From Lonicera japonica (lineage: Eukaryota > Streptophyta > Magnoliopsida > Dipsacales > Caprifoliaceae), in contig CM038471.1 in the NCBI GenBank assembly GCA_021464415.1, positions 29,671,234 to 29,735,233 on the forward strand: a DNA stretch of 64,000 bases, given 5' to 3'. A model generated the notes under the pieces. The model was given only the letters and a program-made list of their open reading frames with translations. It made no database searches and was not told the DNA's origin. A program made the translations under genes and the position numbers. Shown one piece after another: positions 21,153-32,949 of this stretch; position 1 is the first letter of the stretch, and each line of letters opens with the position of its first letter.

Positions 21153-22800
21153 CTAAACTCGAGGACTTGGCCTGTTTGATGTAGGCCTCCCTGGACCTAT
21201 TGCTGTTCTTAGAGTAGGAGGAGCCCCTTTAATCATGAAGATTTCATTTTCTGGTGCCTTTCCTTTGGCTTCTGAGGGAGCCCCCTTCTTTTTATCTACG
21301 TATCGCCTGAGCTGCCCTCTCTGAATGAGCTTCTCAATTTCTTCCTTCAGGTTCCAGTAATCATCTATTTCATGGCCGTGGTCCTTATGGTACTGGCAAT
21401 ACTTGGTCGCGTCCCTTTTCTTTTCAGGCGTTTTCATTTTCTGAGCCTCTGGGATCTGCCTCGGATCTAGTTGGGCATAGACCTCACTTAAAGGGGCTGT
21501 TAGAGGGGTAAAATGTTGGCTTTCCTTGCCTTCTCTCAACTCTGGTTTGTCCGATTCTTTCTTACCCTTTTTACCCTCTCTTTCCTGAGCGCGGGGCGGG
21601 TTGTGCCCCCTTTGGCGCTTGGAGGAGGGTAAAAGGGTTGACAGGCTTGACAGGTTCCTTCGTTGCAGAGCTTCTTCCACACCGATCTGCTTGTTGATCT
21701 CATCCAAGAGCTCAGACATAGTCTTTGGGGCCATTCTTACCAGAGTCATGAGGCAGTATGGGGAGGTTACCCCCTCCACGAAGGCTGCTACAGCCACTCC
21801 TTCATTTAGGTCGGTGACCATGAGGCTTTCCTGGTTAAAACGGCGAGCATATTCTTTCAAGCTCTCGGTAGACCCCTGCTTTATGTTGAAGAGATGAGTA
21901 GAGGTTTTGGACTGTCGCTTTGTTCCCATTAAATGTGAAATGAACTTGGTATTGAGCTTCTGCGAGCTTGAGATCGACCCTGGTAGCAAGCTGTTGCACC
22001 ATGTTTGGGCTGCCCCCTTAAGAGTGGTAACGAAGACTCTACATATCACGCCATCTGGGACATTCTAGAGCCCCATCATGTTTTCGTACTGTTGCCAATG
22101 ATCCACAGGGTCAGTGGTTTCATGTTAGGATTCCAGCACTGGGAGTCTAAATTTTATGAACCAGGCAATTTTGAATGTGATCCGCAAAAGGGGACTTAGA
22201 GTCCCTAACCAGAGCTGCTGTCGAGCTCCCTGCCAGATGACCCACGGTCTTCATTACTTCTGCCATTTGGGCCTCTATCCTCGACATCAGTCTTTTCTCG
22301 ACCTCTTCGACTGACTCTTTGTGAGAGATACTATAAAAAACGGACCCCCTAGGTCTAACTTCCGCCTCTCGTTTTGTTATTTGAGCCTACGGGAAGGGAG
22401 GTAGGCCTACGCTTGGGCTCCGATGTCGCGAAGCTTTGTCTAAGCGCCTTTCACGAACCACGTTAATCCGTGGGTCCCTCGCTGGTGGAGGAAGGGGCTA
22501 GGCCGAAATTTCTTCATAAGATGTCTCCCTAGTAGAGCTGGAGTGGTAGGATTCGAGCTCGTCAGTTCTGCTACGGTTCGCCCTAGATCCTCTGCCACGG
22601 GCTCTGAGTCTTTCTCTGATTGGTTCTCGTGGAGGCATTGGGTGAACATTAGTAGACGCCGAGGTTGAAAATGACCTGCTTCTCGAGCTGGCTCAGGGAC
22701 TTTCTCTTAAGGCTAAGAGTCTGCCAATTCGGATTTGAAGAGCAGCTTGTTGTTCTTGTAGGGACAATATAGGGTCTGGTTGAGTTCGTCTAGAAGACAT
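21153..22800 (-). pseudogene. Gypsy gag
   Basis: The likely start is ATG at 22,800-22,798 (MSSRRTQPDPILSLQEQQAA). A stop follows after about 36 codons, and a further TAG interrupts just before NVPDGVICR. The capsid region includes LKGAAQTWCNSLLPGSISS, FNIKQGSTESLKEYARRFNQ and FVEGVTSPYC, matching the plant retrotransposon gag domain. A basic, K/R/E-rich stretch is followed by CQYHKDHGHEIDDYWNLKEE, the CxYH-type zinc knuckle of Tat elements. The first 100 or so bases of this gag were copied by the tandem duplication and lie at 32,065-32,164 beside a receptor exon. Confidence 0.85.
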
Positions 22801-22858
22801 AATAAATTTTGGATACCTTTGTAACTTAGGGGAGGTATGTGACTTTGAGAAACTGTCT

Positions 22859-22878
22859 TTCCTATAAATGGCACCAAC
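22859..22878 (-). other. Candidate primer-binding site of gypsy
   Basis: Directly after the 5' LTR, on the minus strand, stands TTGGTGCCATTTATAGGAAA. It resembles the TTGGCGCC-type primer-binding site of Tat elements with several changes. I cannot assign the priming tRNA from this alone. Confidence 0.5.
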
Positions 22879-23585
22879 TGATAGTGTCAAAATCTAGAAG
22901 TAGACAATTAACCAATCAACAATTAAATATCGGCGAATAAAAAGTTAATGCGGCGTAATGAAGAACACATGATATTTTTTGATAAGGTAGGTTCCTCCAG
23001 TAGCGCTTATGCTATTCCGGCAGTACGTCCTCCTTTTGTGTGTGCTTACTTGGTATTAGCTCAAAGGCAATCAACTTTGGATGATGATACAAGCTACCAA
23101 CTTTTCTCTCTACAATTTCACTAATTCTATTTATAAGTATAGAATTAGAATTACAAATATTTCAACAAGATAAATAATAAACTGTGTATGAGAGAGTGTG
23201 TATAAGGGTTGTTGGTATTTTTTGGGGTATGAAAAGAGAGAGTAGAAGACCCTTCTATTTCTTCTTGAATTGGCTTGTATTTATATTGCCAATGGCTTTA
23301 TATCTCTTGGATGAGATGGATGGATCTTGGATGAAAAGGATGGTGTTGAATGAGAAGAATTGTGTGTTTTTGTTGTGCGTTTTTGTGAATGAATGAGGGG
23401 GTATTTATTGGTAAATGTAGAATGGCAAAAAGGTAAATTTGATAAAAATGAAGGGCAAAAAGGTAATTTTTGGTGGAGGTAGGTGAGGTGTGGTAGGTGT
23501 GGAGGTAAAAATGAGATTTTACTGGAGATAAAAGTGTTAAATTACTTTTGTAGGCCAATAGTAAAATTAATATTTAACCCCATCA
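22879..23585 (-). repeat. 5' LTR of the gypsy element
   Basis: It pairs with 12,702-13,407, differing at about 40 sites. Where the 3' LTR has TATA-like CTATAAATA, this LTR has CAATAAATA (23,402-23,410), so its promoter may be weakened. It lies inside tandem unit 1 and was copied to 32,243-32,949. Confidence 0.92.
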
Positions 23586-24628
23586 AGAACTAAAAGTGTT
23601 ATGTATTTTTTAAGAACTAAAAGTGATATATTTTATGGAAAAAATTAAAATAACTTTCAAATAATTTATGTTAATTTTTTACAATATGTTTTTATCCAGA
23701 ATAAAAAATGTGTCCACCACAATGAATTATGCACAAAAATTATTTGCTCATCAAACATTTCTTGTAATATATAATTATAAAATTTAAATAAAGTTAGAAA
23801 TTAAAAATTATGAGAACTGCGTTGACCATTAGATTGCGTTTTAGTACATAGCAATGCATACACGAATTAATAAGCATTGGTTTTGAAATGGGGGGAAGGG
23901 GTGGGAGGAATCGAACAATAGACTTCTTCCCTAACTCACAAACATTCACTCATCTAATTTAATAAAAATATTTGGGTTTGGCTATTGACCCTCCTTTTCC
24001 TTTTGACAATAAGTAATTGTGTTTCTTACCATTTTGATCCACTTCAGTCGAATTGAAACTCTCAAGGTCAATTCTTAACATTGTCAAAATAATGCCTGAC
24101 CAACGGCAGACAAACACTCCGAGCAAGGATTAGTCGAGGTGCGCAATAGTTTGTCTAAATACCCAAAGAAGTAACCCTCGAATCAAAAATAAAATAAAAA
24201 ATCATTTCCAAACTGCCACGAATAGTCTTTCACCTTCCAAGGAATTATAATTCTTATTACTGTAGGTGAAAATTTACAATGTTATTTCTATAATTCGATT
24301 GCTTTTCATTTTATCAAATTTTATCTCTCCATTTCAACTAAAATTTTACATTGTGTTGCGCAAACACCAAATTAAACCATCTAGAGTCAATGGTTGTTTT
24401 TGGCAGTTGTCCATGGCCGAATGTGTCATTTCGGAGTGCTATGGTGAGAGTGTGAGGCTAGTAAAAGTATAAAATTTATTTTATGGGTTTTTCTTTTTCT
24501 TTTTTAATATAAAATTAGGCAGGTAAGGTTATATATTTTATGTGTTTAAATTTGAGTTTTTGAGGTGAAGTTTTGGTCCCTCATGTTTCAAATATAGATT
24601 CACAAATTCACCCTCCACTGATTGAGTT
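23586..24628. other. Spacer between gypsy LTR and hAT-like element (unit 1)
   Basis: No gene is seen. A short doublet AGAACTAAAAGTG recurs at 23,586 and 23,610. 23,885-23,960 contains GAGGAATCGAAC, a reverse B-box-like motif. 24,115-24,190 is a SINE 3' half (GCAAGGATTAGTCGAGGTGC, then GTTTGTCTAAATACCC and an A-rich tail) related to 8,226-8,300. The same sequence recurs at 32,950-33,992. Confidence 0.45.
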
Positions 24629-25478
24629 ATGGGTGAACTGATCCGATCCAATCCAATCCAATCCAATCCATTTTTCCTGGATTTTATGGATGATTGGATT
24701 GGATCGGATGCAAAATTTGAAAACCGAAAAAATTGAATCGGTTTCGGTTTTATGTGCTCTGGAAACCGATCCAATCTATGATTAGAGTTGTCACTTAAAA
24801 TATAATTTATCACAATTTGATACATTTCTCTCTCTATATATTTATTTTCTTCGTTAGAATCGCTTTTTCTTTTATATATTTAATTAAAAATATATTTTTT
24901 ATTTAGAAGGTTATGTTCAAACTTCTTGATAATAAATTATTCTTGTTCTTCATACTTGATGGCCTAATTGAAAGTAATCTAATAACTGAAGCCTCGTAGC
25001 AGTCAGTGGCTTCTGAGATTAAAATTAAGCTCCAAAAAGTAATATCAGAGAAAGTAATCTAATAACTAGAAGTCTACAAGTCTACTAGAAGGTAGCATTA
25101 ATTTTTGTATCATTTTATATTTCATATCACGTACATAATGAGTTATAGTTGGTTTAATTATGTATTTTTTGTTAGGTAGTAGACTTTTTAACTTAGCTAT
25201 TTTGTTAGCTGTTTGGTTGAAAACTTGAACTTTATTTGTAATGAATTATATTTACTTGTTTTACATTAGAATTGAAAATTTCAAGAATATAATATATTTT
25301 ATTTTAAACTTCTAATCGGATCGGATCGAAACCGATCCAATCCAACATTTAATTGGATTAGATTGGATTGGTAAAGTATGTTGAATTGGATTGGATGCTA
25401 AAACTTAAAACTAACATCGGATCGGATCATATGCGAATAGTTTAAAATGACCGGATCGGATCAGATGGACACCCCTAT
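24629..25478. mobile_element. hAT-type non-autonomous element (unit 1)
   Basis: The left end reads TATGGGTGAACTGATCCGATCC. The right end, as reverse complement, reads TATAGGGGTGTCC and then CTGATCCGATCC. Interspersed GGATCGGATC/CCAATCCAATCC motifs fill both subterminal regions, typical of plant hAT MITEs. There is no coding sequence. I could not fix an 8 bp target duplication. The unit 2 copy is 33,993-34,842. Confidence 0.5.
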
Positions 25479-27670
25479 AGAAAAGAAGAAAGAGAAAACT
25501 CAAATATTAAAGTCTTCACCTTTATTTAGCGTGAGAGCTAATTATATATTATTTTACTCAATAATATTTTATTTTATTTACTCAATCTTATTGTATTGAG
25601 TATGTATACATTATTTCAATTTTATAGGATTGAGCCGACGTATCTTTTTTTTGTTCCTAATAATAACTCAATCTTTTACGATTGAGCTAATATTAAAATA
25701 TTATAAAATATTTTGCCGTGTAATTAATCGCCATCTTATTCAATAGCACTTTTAGCCGCTTCACACTCTGCCATTAGGGAAATTGCCAGCCAATTGACTT
25801 TGGGTTTGTGGAAGTCTTCCTTCCAATTTTACCACAAAAAAATAAAAAACTTCTTTTAGTTGAAGGTTTAATTGCGCATACATTAATGATGTTTTCTTGA
25901 ATTTTAGAAGTGAGAAAAAGTTGCTGACATATATACAAAATTATTAAAATATCCTTTTGCGTTAGAAATTTCTTTAAAGTAATATTTTAAAGGGAAATCC
26001 AACACAATACCTTTAACATTAAAACACAATTAACCGCGGCTGTAGCAAATGTAATAACATGTTATACTAGAGAAAAACTATTTATTATTCTATTGTATGA
26101 GAATATCTATATTATTATAAACCAGAAATCACCCCATTCAATTATGACACTGAATTTTGGTATTTTCTTTTTGTCCCTAGATTTGTGTTTTTTATGACTT
26201 AAAAATTATAAATTTATTGAGATTCGAACTCATAATTGATATGATATAAAATATGATACTTCACCACTATACTATTTAATATTTTTTGTTAAATAATTTT
26301 AATTTAAATTACATAACCCAGAAAATAAAAGAGATCGTGCATAGGTAATGCATTTTATTTTATAACTCCTGACATTTCAAATATATATTTTAAAAAAAAG
26401 TCTATATTTTATATTAAAATTTTATAAAACAATTGAAAAAGTATAAAATTAATGTGACGGTGTAAATTAAGACTATATTTTACAGCTTTATTTACATAAC
26501 AATCGAAGCATTATATATTTTTATAAAATATACAAATTTTAAAAACCCTCGAGAGTCGAGATTGACTCTTAAATTTGTGGTCCGGTGGTCCCTTAAATTC
26601 TGGCAATCCATGTGACCGATCTGCTCTTGTTGAACTGATCAAAAAAATATCAATGGTGGAAGACTTCGATGATTGACTCCCAAAAAAAAAAAAAAAACAT
26701 TTGGATCCGAAGTTTAATTTTGTTATAAAAAGTAAGGTCTAAAATATTTTCGTTGTAATTACTATAGATTTTATGGGACGGCATGAAACCCTACTTATTA
26801 TTTAAAAAAAATAAATATAGAGTTGGCTTTTGTTTATTATTCTTTTATTTAATTTTGTCTAATGAGATCTAGTTTAATATCTGAACGGATGGATTTTATC
26901 ATGAAATTTGGTGGAGATAATCTCTATAATGATTTGATCATTTTCACAAATTTTCATTAAAATATTCAAACCGGAAGTGGTAGAGATGATCATCTAAAAT
27001 TTAATTATCGAAAATAAAATTTAATGGTCGAAAATGAATATATACATTAAATTTTTACTACACCTGCTTTCAATTTGAATTTCTTGATGAAATTTTGTAT
27101 AGATGATATCTATAATAAGTAGATAATCTCTATCAAATTTTGCGAAATAATTCATCTGTTCAGGTTTCAAACTAAACTTCATTATACGAAATTGGATATA
27201 ATGAGCAATGGAGAGGAGAAAAGTCCAATTAATACCTTCATTTTTTAGAATTAAGAAACTAATCTCCTTATTATTATATACCATATAATGAATAAACTAG
27301 AATGGGTGACACACTTGATACGTGTGCAGTATGATAACAAGTTCTTCACATTATATATAAATTTTTAAAACATAACATTATATGTAATGATACTCGATAC
27401 ATGTGCGGACTTAAAGATAGATGCGAACTCAAAAATAAAATAAAATAATAATAGATGTAATTGTGGTGGTTGGCTTCCATCTTTTGTAAATAAGGGCTCA
27501 AGATGGTCGTTTTATTTCTTCGTCCCTTGCACGAAATTTCCAAGAATTTACTTCTACCTTTACTACATCAAGTCTTCACCACTTGTTTTTGTTTATATTC
27601 CTTCCTCACAATCCTTCCCTCTTTCCATCCTATGCCCAATAACTAGATCATAACCAGCATAATTTGTCCA
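25479..27670 (+). promoter_or_regulatory. Upstream region of TNL copy 1 (module B)
   Basis: This is AT-rich, gene-free DNA before the receptor start. Pieces match module A at the left of the window (25,745-25,850 with 5,040-5,140; 26,105-26,180 with 5,400-5,475; 26,560-26,700 with 7,840-7,975; 27,246-27,400 with 10,584-10,745) and module C at 43,800-45,110. A motif GAGATTCGAACTC at about 26,220 resembles a pol III B box in reverse and recurs in diverged form at 44,410. Core promoter elements cannot be assigned with confidence. Confidence 0.45.
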
Positions 27671-30600
27671 ATGGCTGCTATTGTGAGAGCCCAAGAAGAA
27701 GAAGCCTCTTCTTCCACTTTTGCATATACTTATGATGTTTTCTTGAGTTTTAGAGGAGAGGATACTCGAAAGAATTTCACTGATCATCTCTATACAGCTT
27801 TGGTGCAAGCGGGATATCGCACATTTAGAGATGATGATGAGATAGAGAAAGGAGAGAGTCTTAAGTCTGAATTATACAAAGCAATCAACGGGTCGAGGAT
27901 TTCGATAATTGTGTTTTCCAAAAACTACGCATCTTCACCATGGTGCCTAGATGAACTTGTGATGATCCTGGAATGTAAGAAGAGGACCTCGAGACACGAA
28001 GTTCTACCTGTCTTCTATGATGTCTTTCCATCCGAAATCCGAAAGCAAAAGGGAAGGACGGGAGAAGCATTTGATGAGTACGTGGAGCAATACGAGGCCC
28101 AAATTGATCATGGAAGAAAGATGGAATTAATGGAAAAGATGAAAGGGTGGAAAGAAGCACTTAAAAAAGTTGCGGATTTGGCTGGAATGGAATTGAAAAA
28201 CCAAGCAGATGGGTAAGTTAATTTATTTCTCAAAATTTCATCCCGTGCTTTCCAACTCTTTATATACATATATATATACACAATATTAATAATTCTCAAA
28301 CGTATAGGTATCCTATTTTTGTCGACAAATTTATATAGCTGCATCTATGTCATATCAGTATTGCATATTAGTACCTGTGTTTTTAAGTATTATAGACGAT
28401 AATAGTTAGTAATTCTAATAATATAGCATTATGTAATATTTTAGGGATTATGACATATATTTCTTTGCTATATCTTAATACTATATAACATATTATACAT
28501 ATCGCATGCTACATTTCATTATAATAAAACATTTATGTTATAATAAGTAAAACAATATGATGATAGTGTTATACTTTAAACTACTATTTTTTATTATATT
28601 TTTATTTAATGACAATATTTATATATTCTCACTACCCTAAAGAAAAAACTAGATTAAGACGGAAGGCAAAAATATTTACGGAACAATAATATATTAATTT
28701 GAAAATTGATTATGAACATATTAAAAAAAAAAAAGTTTAGTGAGATAGAAATCTTTTAATACTAAATTAAGATGGAAGGCAAAAAAATTCCTTGTAAAAA
28801 TATCAAAATTGATACAATATAATAATAAGAGTAAAGAATCCAAATGCCTATTAAACTTTTGATCTAGGACCATTTTGGCCATTAAACATTAAAACAAACT
28901 ACTTTTATCATCTAATTTTGGAGTCAGTACCACTTTGACCATTTCATTATTTGGCTATTAAATTTGATACATTTGTGTAGCACATGATTTCGTGTAAGGT
29001 TATTTTGGCCTATTGCAACAAAATAGCAATTCCCTCAGATAATTTTTTGCCAAAATAAAACATACACAGTGTATAAACATACAAATATTTTTAATAAATA
29101 GCACAACTTGAGTTATTTTATGATCAAAATGATCAAAATACACTTAAATGAAGTCCGTGCCTTGCACGTAGTTTCATGCCATTTAATTTAACAGTCAAAT
29201 AGAAGGAAGAACCAAAGTGACACTCACTCCAAAATTAGATGGCTAAAGTACTTTGTTTTAAAATTTAATGGCCAAAATGATACTAAATAAAAAATTTAAT
29301 GGCCATTTAAACCGTTTACTCTAGTAATAACAAAACACTTGTAGTGTATCCTTCATTTTTCAATGCATCCGAGGGCAGAGCAACCTTTGGAGTGAATGGA
29401 AAAATGGCCCTCCCTTGATTTTTTTTTATTAATACTATTAGATTTTTAACTTAAATAGATGAAAAAAAAAATAGAAAATGATAATATGTGCTCTAATGGC
29501 ACACGTTAACTATACTATGAATGAAAAGAATTATACTTTGTATGATAATTTGTGCCTAATTTAATGCATTTTATAATTTAATTATTTCTATTTCTAGATA
29601 CGTAACATGACCCAAAAAAATTATCGTAATTCATTTTGCCGCCCCCCACCTTTGGAAAAAAATAACTATTCCCCCACCCCCAAGACCAAAGTAAATATTA
29701 TGTCAATCTTCAATTAAGAGCCCATTTGTTTGAATATTCAAAATTAAGAGTAGTTTTTTACTTTTAATTTGTTATATTAAAATTAGTTTTCTCTTTAAAA
29801 GACAAGGTTGCAAAATTAAAATGGAAATCTTAATTTCAGTAGAATTCAAGTTAGATTCTTTTAAAATACTAGAGTATCAAATAAGGTATTATTTTAGGAT
29901 CCATTTGATAACAATTAAAGTATTATACATAAATTTGTTCTTAAGTTTTCTAGATTTTTCCGTGGGAAAAAAATTCTTTGAGAGTTGACGAAGAAACTTT
30001 TTTCTCAAAAAGTATGAATGATGGAGGATAACTACTCATAAAAAATAAGCAATAGATGATCTCATTACATGCATTAACTTATTTTCCAATTTTTCACACA
30101 AATCAAGTGTTCTCGTTTTTTATATTGTTATCAAACGAAGCCTTAGTATTATTATATTTACAATACATTTCTGGTGTGGACGAATCCATATATGGACTGC
30201 CTTTAGCAATGTTTTTGTATTGCTAAAACATTGAGGAGATATTTTAGCAACAAAACAACGGCACTAGCACCAGAAATTTTCTGAATATATTTATATTATA
30301 TTAGCAAAAAAAAAATATCTAAGTAGTAAGTAAATAACTTTCGTCCCTCGAAAATCATGACAAAAAAGCAAAAATGAAGCAAAAAGTTTGGGTTATAGCC
30401 TTGTATAGATTTTTTATCATCTTAAAATGTGATATTTAAATGAAAAAAATGTTATATTATCTTAGAACGCCGTAAAATATAAGTTCATTTTCGTTATCGC
30501 TATTAGAACAAAAAAAATTCTGAACGTTATGTTTTTGCCGCATTGTTACTCCACCGTGAATGCATCCACTTATAAGGGTTACCATGATCAAACCCTTTTT

Positions 30601-32102
30601 AAAAAAGAAGGCCAATAGGGCCCATCTCATTATTTTTATCCCTTTTCTAGTTCACCCCCATTTGCTTACTCTATACGGTAGTTTTTTACTACCACAGCAT
30701 TCAAATCTCATTGTGTTTGCTAATCTAGCTGTTTTTCTCAAAATGTGTAGGCATGAATCAAGGTTTATCCAGAAAATTATAAACTGTATCCGAGGTAAAT
30801 TGAGGCGCACATCCTTGTTTGTCACTCCATATTTAGTTGGAATGCAATCTCAAGCCAAAAATATTAATAAGTGGTTGCAAGATGACTCGTCTAAAGTTAG
30901 CTTACGCGGAATTTGTGGGATGGGCGGCATTGGGAAGACAACCATGGCCAAATATATCTATGATGAGAACTATGAAAGTTTTGATTGTAGTTGCTTCCTC
31001 GCAAATGTGAGAGAGATGTCACAAAAACCCAATGGTTTAGCTATTTTACAAAGACAACTTCTTTCAAGTATCTTGAATAAGAAGCATGAAAAGATATACA
31101 ATGTCGATGAAGGAATCATTAAAATAAAGAAAGCCATTTCATGCAAAAGGGTACTTATAGTTATCGATGATGTGGATCAAATCGACCAACTAAATGCATT
31201 ACGTGGCATTCAAGATTGGTCTTATCGTGGGAGTAAAATCATTATTACTACGAGATATGAAAGGTTATTAAAGCCTCATGAGGTTTTTAAGGTTGATGAA
31301 TTGGGCTATGATGAATCAATTAAGCTCTTTAGTTTCTATGCCTTTGGAGATGACCATCCTATTGAAGGTTACAGAGAGCACATAAAAAGGGTAGTACAAC
31401 TTTACGGAGGCCTCCCATTAGCTCTTCAAGTTATTGGTTCTTCTTTGTGTGGAAGAACTGTACCTCAATGGGCAAGTGAAGTGAAGAAATTGGAAGCAGT
31501 TCCTCATAAGAAAATACTCGATAAACTTAAAATAAGTTATGATTGTCTAGAAGATGACAACGACAAAAGATTATTCCTTGATATTGCTTGTTTCTTTGTT
31601 GGAAATGACAAAGATTATGCCATCAAAGTACTTGGCAATATTGATACTTATGCAAACATTGGAATTCAATGTCTCATTGATCGATGTCTGTTAAAAATTG
31701 ATTCTTGTAATAAGTTGATGATGCATAAATTACTTCAAGACATGGGAAAAAACATTGTCAAACAAGAATCACTTGATCCTCAAAGACGAAGTAGATTGTG
31801 GCATCATAATGAGGCCTATAGTGTACTGAGAAATAAGGAGGTAAGAAAAATATATAATTGTCATGTTTCTATGTATACATTTATTTATTGTGCATATATA
31901 CTAATTACTACTCTAATTTTTATGTTTTTTCTTATGTTATCAGGGCACCACAACAATCGAAGGCCTCACCCTTGACATGAGCATATTAATGAAAGATGGT
32001 AACATTGCAAGAAAGCGCAAATATTATGAATCTTTCGATAACGCCTCACCCTTGACAGGCATACTTTCTCTTAAGGCTAAGAGTCTGCCAATTCGGATTT
32101 GA
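27671..32102 (+). CDS. TIR-NB receptor, truncated and fused to gypsy sequence (TNL copy 1)
   Basis: Exons: 27,671-28,212, 30,751-31,840 and 31,944-32,102, with GT/AG borders and matching phases. The predicted protein is 596 residues. It has a TIR domain (about 21-178; YDVFLSFRGEDTRKNF, catalytic-type Glu95 in WCLDEL) and an NB-ARC domain with GMGGIGKTT (237-245), VIDDVD (318-323), ITTR (346-349), GGLPLAL (400-406) and FLDIACFF (456-463). The MHD position reads MHK (505-507). Residues 1-586 are receptor. The last ten (LKAKSLPIRI) come from the minus strand complement of gypsy gag, then TGA at 32,100-32,102. No LRR region is left. TIR-NB proteins lacking LRRs exist and can signal in other dicots; whether this one is expressed is unknown. 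Intron 1 (2.5 kb) holds a MITE. An antisense-oriented LTR lies 140 bp downstream. Confidence 0.65.
28828..29322. mobile_element. MITE with about 110 bp inverted repeats in TNL intron 1 (unit 1)
   Basis: The ends read AGAGTAAA and TTTACTCT. Inverted similarity continues inward for about 110 bp (CATTTTGGCCATTAAA, TTAAAACAAA.TACTTT, CATCTAATTTTGGAGT), so a transcript would fold into a long imperfect hairpin. It is 495 bp, has no coding capacity and no clear target duplication. The second copy is at 38,191-38,685. Confidence 0.7.
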
Positions 32103-32242
32103 AGAGCAGCTTGTTGTTCTTGTAGGGACAATATAGGGTCTGGTTGAGTTCGTCTAGAAGACATAATAAATTTTGGATACCTTTGTAACTTAGGGGAGGT
32201 ATGTGACTTTGAGAAACTGTCTTTCCTATAAATGGCACCAAC
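32103..32242 (-). pseudogene. Gypsy gag leader and primer-site fragment between the TNL copies
   Basis: This duplicates 22,739-22,878. It carries the gag start ATG (32,164-32,162, minus strand) with about 30 codons and the primer-binding-site region next to the LTR. The gag frame runs on the minus strand into reversed receptor exon 3, so it cannot make gag. Confidence 0.85.
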
Positions 32243-32949
32243 TGATAGTGTCAAAATCTAGAAGTAGACAATTAACCAATCAACAATTAAATATCGGCGA
32301 ATAAAAAGTTAATGCGGCGTAATGAAGAACACATGATATTTTTTGATAAGGTAGGTTCCTCCAGTAGCGCTTATGCTATTCCGGCAGTACGTCCTCCTTT
32401 TGTGTGTGCTTACTTGGTATTAGCTCAAAGGCAATCAACTTTGGATGATGATACAAGCTACCAACTTTTCTCTCTACAATTTCACTAATTCTATTTATAA
32501 GTATAGAATTAGAATTACAAATATTTCAACAAGATAAATAATAAACTGTGTATGAGAGAGTGTGTATAAGGGTTGTTGGTATTTTTTGGGGTATGAAAAG
32601 AGAGAGTAGAAGACCCTTCTATTTCTTCTTGAATTGGCTTGTATTTATATTGCCAATGGCTTTATATCTCTTGGATGAGATGGATGGATCTTGGATGAAA
32701 AGGATGGTGTTGAATGAGAAGAATTGTGTGTTTTTGTTGTGCGTTTTTGTGAATGAATGAGGGGGTATTTATTGGTAAATGTAGAATGGCAAAAAGGTAA
32801 ATTTGATAAAAATGAAGGGCAAAAAGGTAATTTTTGGTGGAGGTAGGTGAGGTGTGGTAGGTGTGGAGGTAAAAATGAGATTTTACTGGAGATAAAAGTG
32901 TTAAATTACTTTTGTAGGCCAATAGTAAAATTAATATTTAACCCCATCA
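32243..32949 (-). repeat. Duplicated gypsy LTR between the two TNL copies
   Basis: This copies 22,879-23,585 with no difference noticed. It is not a new insertion: it came with the tandem duplication and lacks its own target-site duplication. In its native direction it would transcribe leftward, into the 3' end of TNL copy 1 in antisense. Its TATA-like site reads CAATAAATA (32,766-32,774) where the 3' LTR has CTATAAATA. Confidence 0.92.

Larger units (their letters stand above)
12702..23585 (-). mobile_element. Ty3/gypsy retrotransposon, Tat-type, inactive
   Basis: Two LTRs of 706 and 707 bp (12,702-13,407 and 22,879-23,585) enclose minus-strand gag, aspartic protease, reverse transcriptase with RNase H, a second RNase H, and integrase, in that order. 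Integrase last in pol marks Ty3/gypsy. The extra RNase H with the EAEYEA pattern and the long region between integrase and the 3' LTR mark the Tat group. Flanking 5-mers AAAAC and AGAAC match at four of five bases. The LTRs differ at about 40 positions by hand count, near 5-6 percent, so the insertion is not recent. Several stop codons and a nested solo LTR in integrase make it immobile. An LBD-like gene lies antisense in its 3' region. Without the nested LTR the element is about 9.3 kb. Confidence 0.92.
22699..32062 (+). repeat. Tandem duplication unit 1, 9,364 bp
   Basis: The unit runs from the gypsy gag leader to exon 3 of the receptor gene. Its sequence recurs at 32,063 with an offset of 9,364, changing to 9,363 after a poly-A run (16 A at about 26,682, 15 A in unit 2). 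The 7-mer ACTTTCT lies at the left edge (22,699), the junction (32,063) and the right edge (41,426), so the breakpoints share microhomology. The only substitution I found is G at 24,109 versus A at 33,473. Confidence 0.95.

Noticed and set aside
24538..24825. 95-codon minus-strand frame, repeated at 33,902
   Set aside because: It lies across the end of the hAT-type non-autonomous element and reads its GGATTGGAT repeats as protein.
30560..30750. Extended N-terminus of the NB-ARC frame starting at 30,560 (and 39,923)
   Set aside because: It is intron sequence. The AG before GCATGAATC joins in phase with the TIR exon donor and gives the expected TNL order, so the frame's own ATG is not the start.
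32243..32949. Independent solo LTR insertion between the two TNL copies
   Set aside because: It has no target duplication and the same flanking sequence as 22,879-23,585 on both sides, so it came with the tandem duplication.
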